From Pseudomonas sp. R5-89-07 (GTDB lineage: Bacteria > Pseudomonadota > Gammaproteobacteria > Pseudomonadales > Pseudomonadaceae): DNA of 64,000 bases. The notes under the pieces were generated by a model. That model saw nothing but the letters and a program-made list of their open reading frames with translations, made no database searches and was not told the origin of the DNA. A program made the translations under genes and the position numbers. The DNA is taken from positions 4,402,001 to 4,466,000 of the forward strand of contig NZ_CP027727.1 of assembly GCF_003851685.1 (NCBI RefSeq), read 5' to 3'. This document shows, one piece after another, positions 17,061 to 26,162 of this stretch. Numbering within the stretch: the stretch's first letter is position 1; every line of letters begins with the position of its first letter.

Positions 17061-18251
17061 TTAGAAGGCGTCGCCGGGCACGCGTACGAAGCCTTCCATC
17101 AACACCCGCGCACTGCGGCTCATGATGGCTTTTTTCACCACCCACTCACCGTTCACTTGAGTCGCCTCGGCGCCGACGCGCAAGGTGCCCGACGGGTGCC
17201 CGAAGCGCACCGCACTGCGCTCCACACCGCCTGCCGCCAGGTTGACCAGCGTTCCGGAAATTGCCGCCGCCGTGCCAATCGCCACCGCCGCCGTGCCCAT
17301 CATTGCGTGGTGCAGTTTGCCCATGGACAACGCCCGTACCAGCAAATCCACATCGCCGGCCTTGATTGCCTTGCCGCTGGACGCCACGTAGTCCGTAGGC
17401 TTGGCCACGAACGCCACCTTCGGCGTGTGCTGGCGTTGGGCGGCTTCGTCCAGGTGCTTGATCAGGCCCATGCGCAACGCGCCATAGGCGCGCACCGTCT
17501 CGAACATCGCCAGGGCCTTAGGGTCGCTATTGATCGCGCCTTGCAGTTCGGTGCCGGTGTAGCCCAGGTCCTCGGCATTGATGAAAATCGTCGGGATACC
17601 GGCATTGATCAGCGTGGCCTTGAAGGTGCCAACACCCGGCACGTCCAGCTCGTCGATCAGGTTGCCGGTGGGGAACATCGAACCCCCGCCGCCCTCTTCT
17701 TCCGCCGCAGGGTCGATGAACTCCAGCTGTACTTCGGCGGCGGGAAAGGTCACGCCATCCAGTTCGAAATCACCGGTTTCCTGCACCGCGCCGTCAGTGA
17801 TTGGCACATGGGCGATGATGGTCTTGCCGATATTGGCTTGCCATATGCGCACCACGGCCACGCCGTTGTGGGGCACGCGGCCTGCGTCGACCAGGCCGGC
17901 GCTGATGGCGAACGAACCGACCGCCGCCGAGAGGTTGCCGCAGTTGCCGCTCCAGTCGACAAAGGGTTTGTCGATGGAGACTTGCCCAAACAGGTAGTCG
18001 ACGTCGTGGTCGGCGCGCGTGCTCTTGGCCAGGATCACGGTTTTGCTGGTGCTGGAGGTGGCACCCCCCATGCCGTCGATTTGCTTGTCATACGGATCGG
18101 GGCTGCCGATCACCCGCAACAGCAGGGCGTCGCGGGCAGCGCCCGGCACCTGCGCCGACGGCGGCAGGTCCCGGAGGCTGAAGAACACCCCCTTGCTGGT
18201 GCCGCCACGCATATAGGTGGCGGGGATCTTGATTTGCGCTACAGGTGCCAT
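17061..18251 (-). CDS. prpF: 2-methylaconitate cis-trans isomerase PrpF
   Basis: A 396-residue PrpF of the diaminopimelate-epimerase-like fold. The N-terminal signature YMRGGTSKGVFF and the internal GNCGNLSAAVGSFA (catalytic Cys) are intact. It isomerises the AcnD product so that aconitase can finish the methylcitrate cycle. Start ATG 18251 has GAGAGGA 6 bases upstream. It begins 10 bases after acnD and is surely co-transcribed with it. Confidence 0.94.
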   Translation of the reverse strand: MAPVAQIKIPATYMRGGTSKGVFFSLRDLPPSAQVPGAARDALLLRVIGSPDPYDKQIDGMGGATSSTSKTVILAKSTRADHDVDYLFGQVSIDKPFVDWSGNCGNLSAAVGSFAISAGLVDAGRVPHNGVAVVRIWQANIGKTIIAHVPITDGAVQETGDFELDGVTFPAAEVQLEFIDPAAEEEGGGGSMFPTGNLIDELDVPGVGTFKATLINAGIPTIFINAEDLGYTGTELQGAINSDPKALAMFETVRAYGALRMGLIKHLDEAAQRQHTPKVAFVAKPTDYVASSGKAIKAGDVDLLVRALSMGKLHHAMMGTAAVAIGTAAAISGTLVNLAAGGVERSAVRFGHPSGTLRVGAEATQVNGEWVVKKAIMSRSARVLMEGFVRVPGDAF

Positions 18252-18261
18252 GGTTGTCCTC

Positions 18262-20856
18262 TCAGGCAGTCGCCGCCGATTCCAGGAAGTCCTGGGCAAA
18301 ACGTTGCAACACGCCGCCCGCCTCGTAGATCGACACTTCTTCAGCGGTGTCCAGGCGGCAGGTCACCGGCACTTCGACACGCTCGCCATTCTTGCGGTTG
18401 ATCACCAGGGTCAATTGCGCGCGTGGCGTGCGTTCGCCGACCACGTCGTAGGTTTCGCTGCCGTCGATCTTGAGCGTGTGACGGTCGGTGCCCGGCAGGA
18501 ACTCCAGCGGCAGCACGCCCATACCGACCAAATTGGTGCGGTGGATACGCTCGAAGCCTTCGGCGGCAATCGCTTCCACACCGGCCAGTCGCACACCCTT
18601 GGCCGCCCAGTCGCGGGACGAACCTTGGCCGTAATCGGCGCCGGCGATGATGATCAGCGGCTGCTTGCGTTCCATATAGGTTTCGATGGCTTCCCACATG
18701 CGCGTGACCTTGCCTTCCGGCTCGATACGCGCCAGCGAGCCCTGCTTGACCTTGCCGTTCTCCTGCACCATTTCATTGAACAGCTTCGGGTTGGCGAAGG
18801 TTGCGCGCTGCGCGGTCAGATGGTCGCCCCGGTGAGTCGCGTAGGAGTTGAAATCGACTTCCGGCAAGCCCATTTTCGCCAGGTACTCGCCAGCGGCGCT
18901 GTCGAGCATGATGGCGTTGGACGGCGACAGGTGGTCGGTGGTGATGTTGTCCGGCAGCACGGCGAGCGGACGCATGCCCTTGAGCGGACGTGCACCGGCC
19001 AGTGCGCCTTCCCAATACGGCGGGCGGCGAATGTAGGTGCTTTGCGGGCGCCAGTCATACAGCGGGGTGACTTTGGGCCCGGTGTCTTCGTGAATCGCGA
19101 ACATCGGAATGTACACGGCGCGGAACTGCTCAGGCTTGACCGCGGCCTTGACCACCGCATCGATCTCTTCGTCGCTTGGCCAGATGTCCTGCAGGCGAAT
19201 TTCCTTGCCGTCGGCATCGAGCCCGAGCACGTCTTTCTCGATATCGAAACGAATGGTGCCGGCGATCGCATAGGCCACCACCAGCGGCGGCGAAGCGAGG
19301 AAGGCCTGCTTGGCGTACGGATGAATACGCCCATCGAAGTTGCGGTTGCCCGACAGCACGGCGGTCGCGTAAAGGTCGCGGTCGATGATTTCCTGCTGGA
19401 TCACCGGGTCGAGCGCGCCGGACATGCCATTGCAGGTGGTGCAGGCGAAGGCCACCACGCCGAAACCGAGTGCTTCCAGCTCATGGCCCAGGCCCGCTTC
19501 TTCCAGGTACATGGCCACGGTTTTCGAACCCGGCGCCAGGGATGACTTGACCCACGGCTTGCGCGTCAGCCCGAGTCGGTTGGCGTTGCGCGCCAGCAGG
19601 CCTGCGGCGATCACGTTGCGCGGGTTGCTGGTGTTGGTGCAACTGGTGATGGCGGCGATGATCACGGCGCCGTCGGGCATTTGCCCCGGTACGTCGTCCC
19701 ACTGGCCACTGATGCCTTTTGCCGCCAGGTCACGGGTGGCGACGCGGGCGTGAGGGTTGCTCGGGCCCGCCATGTTGCGCACCACGCTGGACAGGTCGAA
19801 GGTGAGGCCGCGCTCGTATTGCGCGCCTTTAAGGTCATCCGCCCACAGGCCGGTGTGGCGTGCGTATTGCTCCACCAGGGCGACTTGTTCCTCTTCGCGA
19901 CCGGTGAGTTTCAGGTAGGCGATTGTCTGCTGGTCAATGTAGAACATCGCCGCGGTGGCGCCGTATTCCGGGGCCATGTTAGAGATGGTGGCTCGGTCGC
20001 CCAGGGTCAGTGCCGAAGCCCCTTCGCCGAAGAACTCCAGCCAGGCGCCGACGACTTTCTGCTGGCGCAGGAACTCGGTCAGCGCCAGCACCATATCGGT
20101 GGCGGTGATACCGGGCTGCAGCTTGCCGGTCAGCTCCACGCCGACGCTTTCGGGCAGGCGCATCCATGAGGCACGGCCGAGCATCACGCTCTCGGCTTCA
20201 AGGCCGCCGACGCCGATGGCGATCACGCCCAGGGCATCCACATGGGGGGTGTGGCTGTCGGTGCCGACGCAGGTATCCGGGAAGGCCACACCGTCGCGCA
20301 CCTGGATCACCGGCGACATTTTCTCAAGGTTTATCTGGTGCATGATGCCGTTGCCGGGCGGGATCACGTCGACGTTCTTGAAGGCCTTCTTGGTCCATTC
20401 GATAAAGTGAAAGCGATCTTCGTTGCGGCGGTCTTCGATGGCGCGGTTCTTTTCGAATGCCTGCGGGTCGGCACCACCGGCTTCGACGGCCAGGGAGTGG
20501 TCGACGATCAACTGGGTCGGCACCACCGGGTTGACCTGCGCCGGGTCACCGCCTTGCAGGGCGATGGCATCGCGCAGGCCGGCGAGGTCCACCAGCGCGG
20601 TCTGGCCAAGAATGTCATGGCATACCACCCGGGCCGGGAACCAGGGGAAATCGAGGTCACGCTTGCGTTCGATCAGTTGGCTCAGGGATGCGTTGAGGGT
20701 GGCCGGGTCGCAGCGACGCACCAGGTTCTCCGCCAGTACGCGGGAGGTATACGGCAAGGTGGCGTAGGCGCCGGGGGTGATCGCCTCGACAGCCGCACGG
20801 GCGTCGAAGTAATCCAGGCGGCTGCCGGGGAGCGGTTTGCGAAATTCAGTGTTCAT
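18262..20856 (-). CDS. acnD: Fe-S 2-methylcitrate dehydratase AcnD
   Basis: An 864-residue aconitase-superfamily enzyme. The [4Fe-4S] ligands lie in SCTNTSNP and in CTTCNGMSG. The swivel domain near the C-terminus carries the substrate loop GSSRDWAAKG. It dehydrates 2-methylcitrate to 2-methyl-trans-aconitate, which PrpF isomerises. Partnership with the adjacent prpF distinguishes it from the housekeeping aconitase AcnA. A REPIN separates it from prpC upstream, so its dose may differ from that of prpBC. Confidence 0.95.
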   Translation of the reverse strand: MNTEFRKPLPGSRLDYFDARAAVEAITPGAYATLPYTSRVLAENLVRRCDPATLNASLSQLIERKRDLDFPWFPARVVCHDILGQTALVDLAGLRDAIALQGGDPAQVNPVVPTQLIVDHSLAVEAGGADPQAFEKNRAIEDRRNEDRFHFIEWTKKAFKNVDVIPPGNGIMHQINLEKMSPVIQVRDGVAFPDTCVGTDSHTPHVDALGVIAIGVGGLEAESVMLGRASWMRLPESVGVELTGKLQPGITATDMVLALTEFLRQQKVVGAWLEFFGEGASALTLGDRATISNMAPEYGATAAMFYIDQQTIAYLKLTGREEEQVALVEQYARHTGLWADDLKGAQYERGLTFDLSSVVRNMAGPSNPHARVATRDLAAKGISGQWDDVPGQMPDGAVIIAAITSCTNTSNPRNVIAAGLLARNANRLGLTRKPWVKSSLAPGSKTVAMYLEEAGLGHELEALGFGVVAFACTTCNGMSGALDPVIQQEIIDRDLYATAVLSGNRNFDGRIHPYAKQAFLASPPLVVAYAIAGTIRFDIEKDVLGLDADGKEIRLQDIWPSDEEIDAVVKAAVKPEQFRAVYIPMFAIHEDTGPKVTPLYDWRPQSTYIRRPPYWEGALAGARPLKGMRPLAVLPDNITTDHLSPSNAIMLDSAAGEYLAKMGLPEVDFNSYATHRGDHLTAQRATFANPKLFNEMVQENGKVKQGSLARIEPEGKVTRMWEAIETYMERKQPLIIIAGADYGQGSSRDWAAKGVRLAGVEAIAAEGFERIHRTNLVGMGVLPLEFLPGTDRHTLKIDGSETYDVVGERTPRAQLTLVINRKNGERVEVPVTCRLDTAEEVSIYEAGGVLQRFAQDFLESAATA

Positions 20857-20920
20857 CGTCAGGACTCGGTCACGGTGGTTACAAAAGGAGCCGACTGATC
20901 CAGGTGTGAAATGCAGTCCA

Positions 20921-21013
20921 AATGTGGGAGGGGGCTTGCCCCCGATAGCGGTGGTTCAGTACCTGCTGTATCGACTGACAGACTGCCATCGGGGGCAAGC
21001 CCCCTCCCACATT
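20921..21013. repeat. REPIN inside the prp operon (prpC-acnD gap)
   Basis: A paired inverted REP with near-perfect arms lies in the 189-base gap between prpC and acnD, two same-direction genes. It can fold into a long hairpin in the operon mRNA. Confidence 0.87.
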
Positions 21014-21045
21014 TGATTCGATTGTCACTTCGGGATCGTCGGTCT

Positions 21046-22173
21046 TCAGCGACGTTCGATTGGCACGAACTTGCGCTGCTCTACGCCGATGTACTCGGCA
21101 CTTGGACGGATGATGCGGTTATTGGCGCGCTGCTCGAACACGTGCGCCGCCCAGCCGGTGAGCCGCGAACAGACGAAGATCGGCGTGAACAGTTTGGTTG
21201 GGATGCCCATGAAGTGGTACGCCGAGGCATGGTAGAAGTCGGCGTTGGGGAACAATTTCTTCTGCTCCCACATGGTCTTGTCGATGGCTTCGGAGACCGC
21301 AAACAACACGGTGTCGCCCACTTCGTCGGCGAGTTGTTTCGACCAGCCCTTGATCACCTCATTGCGTGGGTCACTGTCTTTGTAGATCGCGTGGCCGAAG
21401 CCCATGATCTTGTCCTTGCGCGCCAGCATGCCGAGGGTGCCTTCGACGGCTTCTTCGGCCGAACCGAAACGCTGGATCATCTCCATCGCCGCCTCATTCG
21501 CGCCGCCGTGCAGCGGCCCGCGCAGGGAGCCGATGGCGGCAGTGACGCAGGAGTACAGGTCGGACAGGGTCGAAGCACAAACCCGTGCGGTAAAGGTCGA
21601 GGCGTTGAATTCGTGCTCGGCGTAGAGAATCAGCGACACGTTCATCACTTTGACGTGCAGGTCGCTCGGCTTCTTGCCGTGCAGCAAGTGCAGGAAGTGC
21701 CCGCCGATGCTTGGCTCGTCGGTGACGCAATCGATGCGTTTACCATCGTGGCTGAAGCGGTACCAGTAGCACATGATCGCCGGGAAGGCGGCGAGCAGGC
21801 GGTCGGTGACGTCACGCTGCACGCTGAAGTCTTTTTCCGGCTCGATATTGCCCAGGAACGAGCAACCGGTGCGCATCACGTCCATCGGGTGGGCGTCGGC
21901 GGGGATGCGTTCGAGCACTTCTTTCAAGGCTTGCGGCAAGTCGCGCAGCTTGCTCAGCCTGGCGCTGTAGGCAGCCAGTTCGGCCTGGGTAGGCAGTTCG
22001 CCGTACAGCAGCAGGTAAGCGACTTCTTCAAATTGCGCATCGGCGGCCAGTTCACGTACGTCGTAGCCGCGGTAGGTCAAGCCGGCACCGGCCTGGCCCA
22101 CGGTCGACAGTGCGGTCTGCCCGGCCACCTGGCCACGCAGGCCGGCACCACTCAATACTTTTGCTTCAGCCAT
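21046..22173 (-). CDS. prpC: 2-methylcitrate synthase PrpC
   Basis: A 375-residue citrate-synthase-family enzyme that condenses propionyl-CoA with oxaloacetate. The N-terminal block GLTYRGYDVRELA and the catalytic segments GPLHGGANEAAM and GFGHAIYKDSDPRN are present. The short length and the GGAN motif fit the methylcitrate synthase branch. It follows prpB by 42 bases, and its prp neighbours confirm the role. Confidence 0.96.
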   Translation of the reverse strand: MAEAKVLSGAGLRGQVAGQTALSTVGQAGAGLTYRGYDVRELAADAQFEEVAYLLLYGELPTQAELAAYSARLSKLRDLPQALKEVLERIPADAHPMDVMRTGCSFLGNIEPEKDFSVQRDVTDRLLAAFPAIMCYWYRFSHDGKRIDCVTDEPSIGGHFLHLLHGKKPSDLHVKVMNVSLILYAEHEFNASTFTARVCASTLSDLYSCVTAAIGSLRGPLHGGANEAAMEMIQRFGSAEEAVEGTLGMLARKDKIMGFGHAIYKDSDPRNEVIKGWSKQLADEVGDTVLFAVSEAIDKTMWEQKKLFPNADFYHASAYHFMGIPTKLFTPIFVCSRLTGWAAHVFEQRANNRIIRPSAEYIGVEQRKFVPIERR

Positions 22174-22215
22174 GGTTCTTCTCCAATTTTGTAGTTATTC
22201 AAGGAGGCGCGTTTG

Positions 22216-23109
22216 TCACTTTTTGGCGGCAAACAGCGCGTCGAGCTTCTGCTCGAAGGTGTGGTAGTCGATGCGATCGTAAAGCTCCATGCGGGTTTGC
22301 ATGGTGTCGATCACGTTCTGTTGCGTACCGTCGCGACGGATCGCGGTGTAAACGTTCTCGGCGGCCTTGTTCATGGCGCGGAAGGCCGAGAGTGGGTACA
22401 GCACGATGGAAACATCGGCAGATTTCAACTGTTCGGTGGTGTACAGCGGAGTCGCGCCGAATTCAGTGATATTGGCCAGGATCGGCGCTTTCACCCGCGA
22501 GGCGAACAGCTTGTACATCTCAAGTTCAGTGATTGCTTCCGGGAACACCATGTCGGCGCCAGCGTCGATGCACGCGGCGGCACGCTCCAGGGCGGACTCC
22601 AGACCTTCCACGGCCAGGGCATCGGTGCGCGCCATGATCACGAAGCTGTCATCGGTGCGCGCATCGACGGCAGCCTTGATGCGGTCGACCATTTCCTGCT
22701 GGGACACGATTTCTTTGTTGGGACGATGGCCGCAGCGCTTGGCGCCGACCTGGTCTTCGATGTGGATGGCCGCCGCGCCAAACTTGATCATCGACTTGAC
22801 GGTGCGCGCCACGTTGAACGCCGAGGAGCCAAAACCGGTGTCCACGTCCACCAGCAGCGGCAGGTCGCACACATCCGTGATGCGGCGAACATCGGTCAGC
22901 ACGTCATCCAGGCCGGTGATACCCAGGTCCGGAACGCCCAGGGAGCCCGCGGCCACGCCGCCGCCGGACAGATAGATCGCTTTGAAGCCGGCGCGCTTGG
23001 CCAGCAAAGCATGGTTGGCGTTGATGGCGCCGACGACCTGCAACGGCTGTTCACTGGCGACCGCGTCACGGAAACGCTGGCCTGGGGTGCTGTTGTTCGT
23101 GGAACTCAT
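22216..23109 (-). CDS. prpB: 2-methylisocitrate lyase PrpB
   Basis: A 297-residue isocitrate-lyase-superfamily enzyme that splits 2-methylisocitrate into pyruvate and succinate. The active-site loop KRCGHRPNK carries the catalytic Cys. Metal-binding DVDTGFG and the IHIEDQ segment are also present. It is the first structural gene after the GntR regulator. Confidence 0.96.
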   Translation of the reverse strand: MSSTNNSTPGQRFRDAVASEQPLQVVGAINANHALLAKRAGFKAIYLSGGGVAAGSLGVPDLGITGLDDVLTDVRRITDVCDLPLLVDVDTGFGSSAFNVARTVKSMIKFGAAAIHIEDQVGAKRCGHRPNKEIVSQQEMVDRIKAAVDARTDDSFVIMARTDALAVEGLESALERAAACIDAGADMVFPEAITELEMYKLFASRVKAPILANITEFGATPLYTTEQLKSADVSIVLYPLSAFRAMNKAAENVYTAIRRDGTQQNVIDTMQTRMELYDRIDYHTFEQKLDALFAAKK

Positions 23110-23122
23110 GACTCACCTCTAT

Positions 23123-23821
23123 TTATTGGGGAGCGCCGTCCGGGAAGTGACGGGCGATGTTGCGTTTGGAAGCGCCGATATGGCGGCGCATCAACAGTTC
23201 GGCCAGTTCACCATCGCGGTCGGCAATCGCGTCCAGAATGCGATGATGCTCGGCAAAGGCCTGGCGTGGACGATTGGGCGTGGCGGAGAACTGGATGCGG
23301 TACATGCGCACCAATTGGTACAGCTCGCCGCACAGCATCTGGGTCAGGGTGCGGTTACCGGCACCCTGGATGATCCGGTAATGGAAGTCGAAGTCACCCT
23401 CCTGCTGGTAATAGCCGACACCGGCCTGGAACGCGGCATCCCGTTCGTGGGTGTGCAGGACCTGGCGCAATTCTTCGATTTCCGCGTCGGTCATGCGCTC
23501 GGCGGCCAGCCGGCACGCCATGCCTTCCAGTGATTCGCGAATTTCATACAGCTCGATCAGCTCGGCGTGACTCAACGACACCACCCGTGCGCCGACATGG
23601 GGCACGCGCACCAGCAGGCGTTGGCCTTCGAGGCGGTGAATCGCCTCTCGCAGCGGGCCACGGCTGATGCCGTAGGTACGCGCCAACTCCGGTTCGGAGA
23701 TCTTGGTGCCGGGGGCGATCTCACCCTTGACGATGGCGGCCTGGATTCGTCGGAAGACGTTTTCCGACATCGTTTGGGATTCTTCCGACAGCGCCGGCGG
23801 AGCTTCCGATTGATCCAACAT
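23123..23821 (-). CDS. GntR/FCD-family regulator of the propionate operon
   Basis: A 232-residue GntR regulator. The winged helix (about residues 15-85, around SEPELARTYGISRGPLREAIHRLEG) is followed by an all-helical FCD effector domain with metal-binding His residues (FHYRIIQGAGN, HRILDAIADRDG). It is first in the prp gene order and 13 bases before prpB, so it probably regulates the operon and itself. Start ATG 23821 is chosen; AAAGG is 10 bases upstream, and a candidate operator overlaps this leader. The inducer is probably a methylcitrate-cycle intermediate (inference). Confidence 0.88.
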   Translation of the reverse strand: MLDQSEAPPALSEESQTMSENVFRRIQAAIVKGEIAPGTKISEPELARTYGISRGPLREAIHRLEGQRLLVRVPHVGARVVSLSHAELIELYEIRESLEGMACRLAAERMTDAEIEELRQVLHTHERDAAFQAGVGYYQQEGDFDFHYRIIQGAGNRTLTQMLCGELYQLVRMYRIQFSATPNRPRQAFAEHHRILDAIADRDGELAELLMRRHIGASKRNIARHFPDGAPQ

Positions 23822-23832
23822 ATTGTCGACAC
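23822..23832. promoter_or_regulatory. Imperfect GntR operator at the start codon of the prp regulator
   Basis: ATTGTCGACAC differs in one half from the perfect palindrome 70 bases upstream. It sits between the ribosome site and ATG 23821, so a bound repressor would block its own transcript. Confidence 0.5.
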
Positions 23833-23894
23833 CTTTGAAAGCAATGCGGCAAAAACTAGCCAATCCTCACCACTTAGTCAAAGAATAAATCAAT

Positions 23895-23906
23895 ATTGTC
23901 GACAAT
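23895..23906. promoter_or_regulatory. GntR-type operator palindrome ATTGTCGACAAT
   Basis: A perfect 12-base palindrome of the TTGT-N2-ACAA class bound by FCD-subfamily GntR proteins, 74 bases before the regulator start. Together with the near copy at 23822 it marks the prp operon control region. Confidence 0.65.
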
Positions 23907-24087
23907 CGTCTAATAACCTCCGTTATGCGCCACTGAGCATGGCCGCCTGCCAGCGCTGGCGCCAAAAAAGCATCATGTTAGAATGCCCGCCGCATTTGCC
24001 TGACATCGCGAGATGAAATGGCGCACGAGGGAGCTTGCGCAGTAATGCCAGTCGCCTTGAATTTCGCACTGCATCGCCTCAGGAATT

Positions 24088-24624
24088 ATGAGACTCAAGC
24101 CCTTCCCCCTATTGTTTTGCCTGCTGTCCATACCGAGCCTTGGCGTTGCCGCCGAGAAGACGGTGTATGGCCTGAATGAATACGCCAAGCTGGCGGGCAT
24201 CGACCTCGAAGTCGCGGCCAAACTCGATACGGGCGCCAAGACCGCCTCGCTGAGTGCGCGCGATATCAAACGCTTCAAGCGCAACGGCGAATCCTGGGTA
24301 CGCTTCTACCTGGCCATCGATGCCGCCCACTCCCACCCCATCGAACGTCCCCTGGCCCGCGTCAGCAAGATCAAGCGCCGCGCCGGTGATTACGACCCGG
24401 AGGAGGACAAGCAGTACACCGCTCGTCCGGTGATTGCCCTGGATATCTGCATGGGCAGCGCTTTACGCAGCATCGAAGTGAACTTGACTGACCGCAGCAC
24501 CTTCCAATACCCGCTGCTGATCGGCTCCGAAGCGCTGAAGCGCTTTGATGCGCTGATCGACCCCAGCCTTAAATATGCAGCAGGCAAACCTGCCTGCGCC
24601 GCCGACGCTCATACCGCCGAGTAA
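24088..24624 (+). CDS. Secreted RimB/ATP-dependent zinc protease-family protein (aspartyl-protease fold)
   Basis: A 178-residue protein with a signal peptide (MRLKPFPLLFCLLSIPSLG, cleavage near AAEK). The body is the retroviral-type aspartyl protease family often named ATP-dependent zinc protease, with LDTGAKTASLSA supplying the DTG catalytic motif. The signal peptide places it in the periplasm. It is five bases before a 7-TM inactive transglutaminase gene, which in turn overlaps an ATP-grasp ligase gene; this trio recurs in gammaproteobacteria. The substrate is unknown. Confidence 0.83.
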   Translation: MRLKPFPLLFCLLSIPSLGVAAEKTVYGLNEYAKLAGIDLEVAAKLDTGAKTASLSARDIKRFKRNGESWVRFYLAIDAAHSHPIERPLARVSKIKRRAGDYDPEEDKQYTARPVIALDICMGSALRSIEVNLTDRSTFQYPLLIGSEALKRFDALIDPSLKYAAGKPACAADAHTAE

Positions 24625-24629
24625 ACCGA

Positions 24630-26162
24630 ATGCGCTCTCTGACCCTGCACCTGAAAATCCTGATCACCATTTTGGTGGTGCTGGGTATTTCGGTCACCGC
24701 CTACCAGATCTTCGTGCTGGGTATCCCTGTTACCGAGGACGCCACCGACGACTTGTGGAACATCGACGCGAAGGTCGAGTTCGTCGCCAACCCCAAGGAC
24801 CCGGTAAAGATTTCGATGTTCGTGCCGCCGCTGAGCCGCGACTTCGTGAGCCTCAATGAGAGTTTTATTTCAAACAACTACGGGGTGAGCGTCAACCGTG
24901 CGGACGGCAACCGCAAGGTCACCTGGTCGGCGCGCCGCGCCAAGGGCAACCAGACCCTGTATTACCGCCTGGTACTGACCAAGCGCTACAGCGGTGAAAA
25001 GGTCAAGATCAAGGGCCCGACCTTCCGCGACAGCATCGCCGTGGAAGGCCCGGAAAAAATCGCCGCCGAAGCCTTGCTCGCGCCGATTCGCCAGCACTCG
25101 GCGGACGTCGAGACTTTCATCACCGAAGCCATCAAGCGCACCAACAACCTCAACGATGACAACGTAAAACTGCTGCTGGCGGGCGACGCGTCGACGTCGC
25201 ACAAGGCCAAGATCGTTGAGTTGCTGCTGTCCATCGCCCACGTTCCGGTGGAAAAAGTCCATACCATCCGCCTCGTCGCCGACCAGCCGCAATCCCCGGA
25301 ACTGTGGTTGCGCAGCTTCAACGGTAACGACTGGCTGTACTTCAACCCGGAAACCGGTGAACAAGGCCTGCCCGCCGACCGCCTGCTGTGGTGGACCGGC
25401 GATGAAAACCTGATCACGGTCGATGGCGGCAAGAAAGCCATGGTCACCTTCAGCCTGAACAACAGCGAGATGAATGCCATCCGCCTGGCCAAGCTGACCG
25501 ACGAAAACACCGACGCCAACTTCCTCGAATACTCGCTGTACGGCCTGCCGCTGCAAACCCAGCAGACGTTCATGATCATGGTGATGATCCCGATTGGCGT
25601 GCTGGTGATCCTGATCCTGCGCAACCTGATCGGCCTGCAGACCCTCGGCACCTTTACCCCCGTGCTGATTGCCCTGGCGTTCCGCGAGACGCAGCTGGGC
25701 TTCGGGATTGTGCTGTTCACCATTATCACGGCGCTGGGGCTGTCGCTCAGGTCCTACCTGGAACACCTGAAGCTGCAGATGCTGCCGAGGCTGTCGGTGG
25801 TGTTGACCTTCGTGGTGGTGCTGATTGCCGCCATCAGCCTGTTCAGCCACAAGCTGGGCCTGGAGCGCGGCTTGTCGGTGGCACTGTTCCCGATGGTGAT
25901 CCTGACCATGACCATCGAACGCCTGTCGATCACCTGGGAAGAGCGCGGCGCCAACCATGCGCTGAAAGTGGCAATCGGCACGCTGTTCGCGGCCTCCCTG
26001 GCGCACATCATCATGAGCGTGCCGGAGCTGATCTACTTCGTGTTCACCTTCCCGGCGATCCTGCTGATCCTGGTGGGTTTCATGCTGGCCATGGGGCGCT
26101 ATCGCGGCTACCGCCTGACCGAGCTGGTACGTTTCAAGGCGTTCTTGAAGGCTGACTCGTAA
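24630..26162 (+). CDS. Inactive transglutaminase fused to seven transmembrane helices
   Basis: 510 residues. One N-terminal membrane anchor (ILITILVVLGISVTAYQIF) leads to a periplasmic transglutaminase-like domain of about 280 residues. The papain-like Cys-His-Asp triad is not recognisable; the position expected to carry Cys sits in helices without one. From about residue 315 seven hydrophobic helices follow (FMIMVMIPIGVLVILILR onwards to ILLILVGFMLAMG). It matches the Pfam pair 'inactive transglutaminase' and '7TM'. It shares one base (TAATG) with the next gene. It probably moves or presents a peptide made by the ATP-grasp partner (inference). Confidence 0.83.
   Translation: MRSLTLHLKILITILVVLGISVTAYQIFVLGIPVTEDATDDLWNIDAKVEFVANPKDPVKISMFVPPLSRDFVSLNESFISNNYGVSVNRADGNRKVTWSARRAKGNQTLYYRLVLTKRYSGEKVKIKGPTFRDSIAVEGPEKIAAEALLAPIRQHSADVETFITEAIKRTNNLNDDNVKLLLAGDASTSHKAKIVELLLSIAHVPVEKVHTIRLVADQPQSPELWLRSFNGNDWLYFNPETGEQGLPADRLLWWTGDENLITVDGGKKAMVTFSLNNSEMNAIRLAKLTDENTDANFLEYSLYGLPLQTQQTFMIMVMIPIGVLVILILRNLIGLQTLGTFTPVLIALAFRETQLGFGIVLFTIITALGLSLRSYLEHLKLQMLPRLSVVLTFVVVLIAAISLFSHKLGLERGLSVALFPMVILTMTIERLSITWEERGANHALKVAIGTLFAASLAHIIMSVPELIYFVFTFPAILLILVGFMLAMGRYRGYRLTELVRFKAFLKADS

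Noticed and set aside
18217..19545. 442-codon plus-strand frame opposite acnD
   Set aside because: Antisense to acnD with shadow-type composition and no ribosome site or motif.
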